This document shows positions 53,601 to 55,938 of a DNA stretch of 55,938 bases, piece by piece (the first letter of the stretch is position 1; each line of letters opens with the position of its first letter). Under the pieces are notes generated by a model. It searched no databases. It saw only the letters and a list, made by a program, of their open reading frames with translations, and was not told the origin of the DNA. The stretch spans positions 1 to 55,938 of the forward strand of contig BDDC01000241.1 in the NCBI GenBank assembly GCA_001662425.1. The letters run 5' to 3'. Source of the DNA: Chlamydomonas sphaeroides (taxonomy: Eukaryota > Chlorophyta > Chlorophyceae > Chlamydomonadales > Chlamydomonadaceae). The position numbers and the translations under genes were made by a program.

Positions 53601-55728
53601 AACTCGGCGGGCACCCGCGTGCGCGCCTCCTCGCCCAGGATCTGCTCCCTGCGGCGTGGGGGCCAGGCGGCGGCCAGCATGTGGGCAGGTGGTCGGACGG
53701 GCCGCATGGACCCCCTGTGGGCGCAGAGCTGCTAGTGACGTAGTAGTAAGTGTGGTAAGTGCCCCTGCCTGCTGTGCCCAGTCACCTGGGGATCCAGCCC
53801 TGCGCGTTGAGCAGGTCCAGCCAGTGCGCCAGCATGTCGCGCGACAGCTGCGGGTCCCACTTCTACGCTCAGGAAGGGGCGCGAGGACGGGGTGGAAGGG
53901 GCACGGATGTCAGGATGGGAGCTCGGAGCAACACACACGCGCCTGCGCGCGCGAGCATCAGAGGGACATCCCTTGGAGCGACATGTTTTGCTGCCCAGCG
54001 CGAGCAGCTGGTGGCATCCCTCGTCCCCTGAACAGATAAACATACCTCCTCCCATGCAATATCCCTGGACTGACAAACACACCTCCCCAGCCCCTGCTTC
54101 CCCGCTGCCCCACCTGCACCAGCAGCTGGTGGAAGCCCTCGTCCCACAGGAAGCCCCGCGGGAAGAAGGAGCGGCTGGGCACCGCCGTGTAGAGCGCCGC
54201 GGGCCAGTAGGGCTGCGGCTCGGATCCGGGGCCGTTGGCGCGGACCTGCGATGCGCATGGGGGGGGGGGCGCGGAGGCGTGGGGGCGTGGGGGCATATGG
54301 GGGCATGGGGGCGCGGAGGCGTGGGGGCATGGGGCAGGGGCGCAACTTGCGCAGCCGCCTTGTGCCACCACGACATGGGGCACACGGAGTACGCCTCGCT
54401 CCGCATTGAGCACCATTGAGCGGCGCTGCTGCATCAAACCCTCGCTCCTCTCCCCTCCCCACCACTCCCCCTTCCCACCAGCGAGCTGCCGTAGAAGTAC
54501 CCAGCGCTGCCCAGCAGGTTGGCCAGAGCGCCCTTGGACGCCTCCACGGCGCCCTCGGGCAGGCCGGACGCGCCCTCGCCCGCCTCGCCGCCCTCACCCT
54601 CGGTGGAGGCGGCGCGCTGGCTGCGCATACCCACGCCAAAGACGCGGTCGAAGCTGCGGCACAGGTCCCAGCAGGTTGGGGTAGGCGGGAGGTAGGGGGC
54701 CTCCCTGACCTGCCCTGCATTCGGCTCACACGCCCAGGCCGCGCTCGTTCTCCCTCGTGCCCCGCGGTCCCCAGCCCGCGCTCACCGCCGGTCGGATCCG
54801 GCCTCCGCCCAACCGCGCCCCTTACCCCTGCCTGCCCCTCCCTCCCAACATGCGCACCGCTGGTCGAACTCGGCCTCCTTGGCCGCCACCGCCTCGCCCA
54901 GCGAGTCGCCCAGCAGCTCCGAGGGCCGCTCGCCAAAGCTGCCCGACTCTGCGGCGCCACGGGCGCGCAGGGGAACGGGGCAGGAGCCTCTGCAGGGCAA
55001 TGAAGCCAACAGCCCGACGCAGAGGCCGCCCACGGCCCTCCGCGAACATCGCTTCCAGCTCCAAGCGCTCCAGAGCTGCCGCGCAGGCCCCCACGCCTTC
55101 TCCTCCGATTGCCCTCGCCCGTTTTCGTTTCCCAACTATTGCCCGCCCTTGCCCGCCCTTGCCCGCCCTTGCCTGCCCTTGCCCGCCCTGCCCAGCCCGC
55201 CGTGCCGCCCCACCCTCGGCCTTGCTGCTGGTGAAGGCGAAGTCCACGGTGGCGGGCAGCGCGCATGTGAGCTGGAACAGGCCCAGGTCGGAGCCGGTGG
55301 TGGCGCCGTTGGGCAGGTAGAGGTGGAAGCGGTTGGAGCTGGGCTGCCTTTGGGGTGTGGGGGCGAGGAAGCGTGTGGGGGCGAGGAAGGGTGTGGGGGC
55401 GAGGAAGGGTGTGGAGCATGTTGTTGCCCCGCTCACCAGCACCCGGTGCGGTCGGCGCGGCAGGGCCGAGCCCGGGGCCCGGCGCCGCCGTGCCAATCGC
55501 AACGGCTGCTCCTTGCCGGGGGGTGTGTGGACACGAGTGGTGGGGCACGGGGACCGTTCTCCCAGCCGCCGTGCCACGTGACGGGCCCCGTCGCTGCCCC
55601 CCCCCCCGGGCCCGGCGCCGCACCTCTCCAGCCGCTCGTACATGGTGCTCAGCGTGAGCTCCTTGATGCGCAGCAGGTAGCTCTTGCTCTCGGTGGCGAA
55701 CCCCAGGTAGTCCAGCCGGCAGCCGCGG
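50654..55728 (-). CDS. GCS1: Mannosyl-oligosaccharide glucosidase (glucosidase I, GH63), 5-prime end beyond the window
   Basis: Fifteen visible exons: 55728-55624, 55338-55214, 54948-54858, 54653-54479, 54245-54114, 53862-53786, 53648-53521, 53367-53229, 53072-52928, 52750-52574, 52218-52177, 51898-51790, 51485-51322, 51239-51174 and 50842-50654. They total 1864 nt, about 620 residues, in phase. The enzyme removes the outermost glucose of the Glc3Man9GlcNAc2 N-glycan in the endoplasmic reticulum. Hallmarks: FFPRGFLWDEGFHQLLVQ, KWDPQLSRDMLAHWLDLLNA, GWIPREQILGEEA, TSGLDDYPRASHP, SERHLDLRCWMALAS (its E-x3-D spacing fits the catalytic Glu/Asp pair reported for yeast Cwh41), WGLHTEDV, QYGYVSLFPLIMRLL, LWSPHGLRSLAASAS, HDPPYWRGQIWVNINYL and GYLYEQYDDESGRG. 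Compared with human glucosidase I (about 837 residues) the cytosolic tail, membrane anchor and start of the luminal domain are missing, so the gene continues past 55938. The first listed acceptor is inferred; the frame is open further upstream. Confidence 0.93.
53980..54020 (-). repeat. Exon-E echo in the following glucosidase I intron
   Basis: On the minus strand, downstream of the exon coding WDEGFHQLLVQ (54245-54114), the intron contains GGGACGAGGGATGCCACCAG, which reads GDEGCHQLLALG in frame and matches the exon core closely. It is preceded by TCTGTTCAG, an acceptor-like sequence. A 27-bp near-repeat (TGTGTTTGTCAGTCCAGGGA and TATGTTTATCTGTTCAGGGG) lies between exon and echo. Confidence 0.7.
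54270..54340. repeat. G-rich minisatellite in a glucosidase I intron
   Basis: Irregular repeats of GCGTGGGGGC, GCATGGGGGC and GCGCGGAGGC directly after the exon that starts at 54245, on the intron side. Confidence 0.7.
55141..55190. repeat. 10-bp tandem repeat in a glucosidase I intron
   Basis: GCCCGCCCTT is repeated about five times with one CCTGCCC variant. Confidence 0.85.
55355..55408. repeat. 18-bp tandem repeat, 3 copies, in a glucosidase I intron
   Basis: GTGTGGGGGCGAGGAAGG is repeated three times (first copy with one change), in the intron close to the acceptor of the exon beginning at 55338. Confidence 0.9.
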
Positions 55729-55938
55729 CTGCGAGCGGCGGAGGCGGCTGGCGGCCGAGGAGGCGGGGAGCACAACGAGGGCGGCGGCGGGAGCGGGGGC
55801 AGGCGCGGGCCGGGCGCGGGCCTTGACACGACTTGGCGTCTGCTGCCCTGCGCATGCCCAGGACCCTACCCAAACCCTGTCCAGCCCAGCCCTCAACCCC
55901 CGCCCCGCCCGCCTGCCGGCCCCTCCCCGCCGCCCCCC
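55729..55938. other. Right edge, probably intron of glucosidase I
   Basis: Pyrimidine-rich on the minus strand before the acceptor CGCTCGCAG at 55729-55737. No conserved glucosidase sequence is visible in the last 210 bases, so the preceding exon should lie outside the window. Confidence 0.5.

Noticed and set aside
1..55938. Prokaryotic or viral systems, CRISPR arrays, tRNA and rRNA genes
   Set aside because: No regular spacer arrays, no tRNA-like box pairs, no rRNA motifs and no phage or transposase domains were seen; all supported genes are spliced eukaryotic genes.

Overview
This is nuclear DNA of a volvocine or chlamydomonad green alga. It is very GC-rich, with strongly G/C-biased third codon positions. 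The genes are intron-dense, with mostly 70-400 nt introns that have GT..(C/T)AG borders. Several genes are followed by the TGTAA poly(A) signal typical of this group, and the proteins carry long Ala/Gly/Pro/Gln runs. I rebuilt ten genes from homology, splice sites and reading-frame phase. Eight were spliced exon by exon. In seven of these every exon joins in phase; in the eighth, the SET gene, one 3-prime exon border stayed unresolved. The ninth is a single-exon gene, and the tenth is a gene cut by the right edge of the window. No tRNA, rRNA, CRISPR array, operon or complete mobile element was recognised.

Left part (1-16.4 kb): a SET-domain methyltransferase-like gene (minus strand, 5584-1079) and the arginyl-tRNA-protein transferase gene ATE1 (plus strand, 5714-10708) diverge from a 129-bp interval. 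ATE1 converges on a type II membrane-anchored family-4 glycosyltransferase (minus, 15456-11320). A 97-codon orphan membrane protein lies next to it (minus, 16383-16093).

Middle (17-31 kb): a soluble CAF16/ABCI-type ABC ATPase (plus, 17085-18859) is followed by an INCENP homologue, the chromosomal passenger scaffold (plus, 19413-24396). INCENP converges on a small LYR-type protein (minus, 25663-25126). Next is a 13-exon MFSD5/MOT2-type molybdate transporter (minus, 30552-26128). A 30-nt poly-C run then leads into a 364-nt assembly gap, and about 4 kb of lower-GC, gene-poor DNA follows with a fold-back inverted repeat and small direct repeats.

Right part (35-56 kb): a 25-exon OSCA/CSC1/TMEM63-type mechanosensitive channel gene (minus, 46905-35363) has a cytosolic loop swollen to more than 1000 residues. 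It is followed by a four-helix membrane protein of unknown function (minus, 49185-48144). Last is glucosidase I (GH63, minus, stop at 50654), whose 5-prime end lies beyond the window.

The genes do not form one pathway. They are ordinary single-copy housekeeping genes: N-degron arginylation, chromosome segregation, N-glycan trimming, molybdate uptake, osmosensing and glycosylation. The most unusual signals are structural. Introns of three unrelated genes contain imperfect copies of the start or core of a neighbouring exon (exon echoes). Two introns of ATE1 need GC-AG borders. A palindromic CCGTACGG-type motif recurs at splice sites. ATE1 and the OSCA-type gene both have very large low-complexity insertions.
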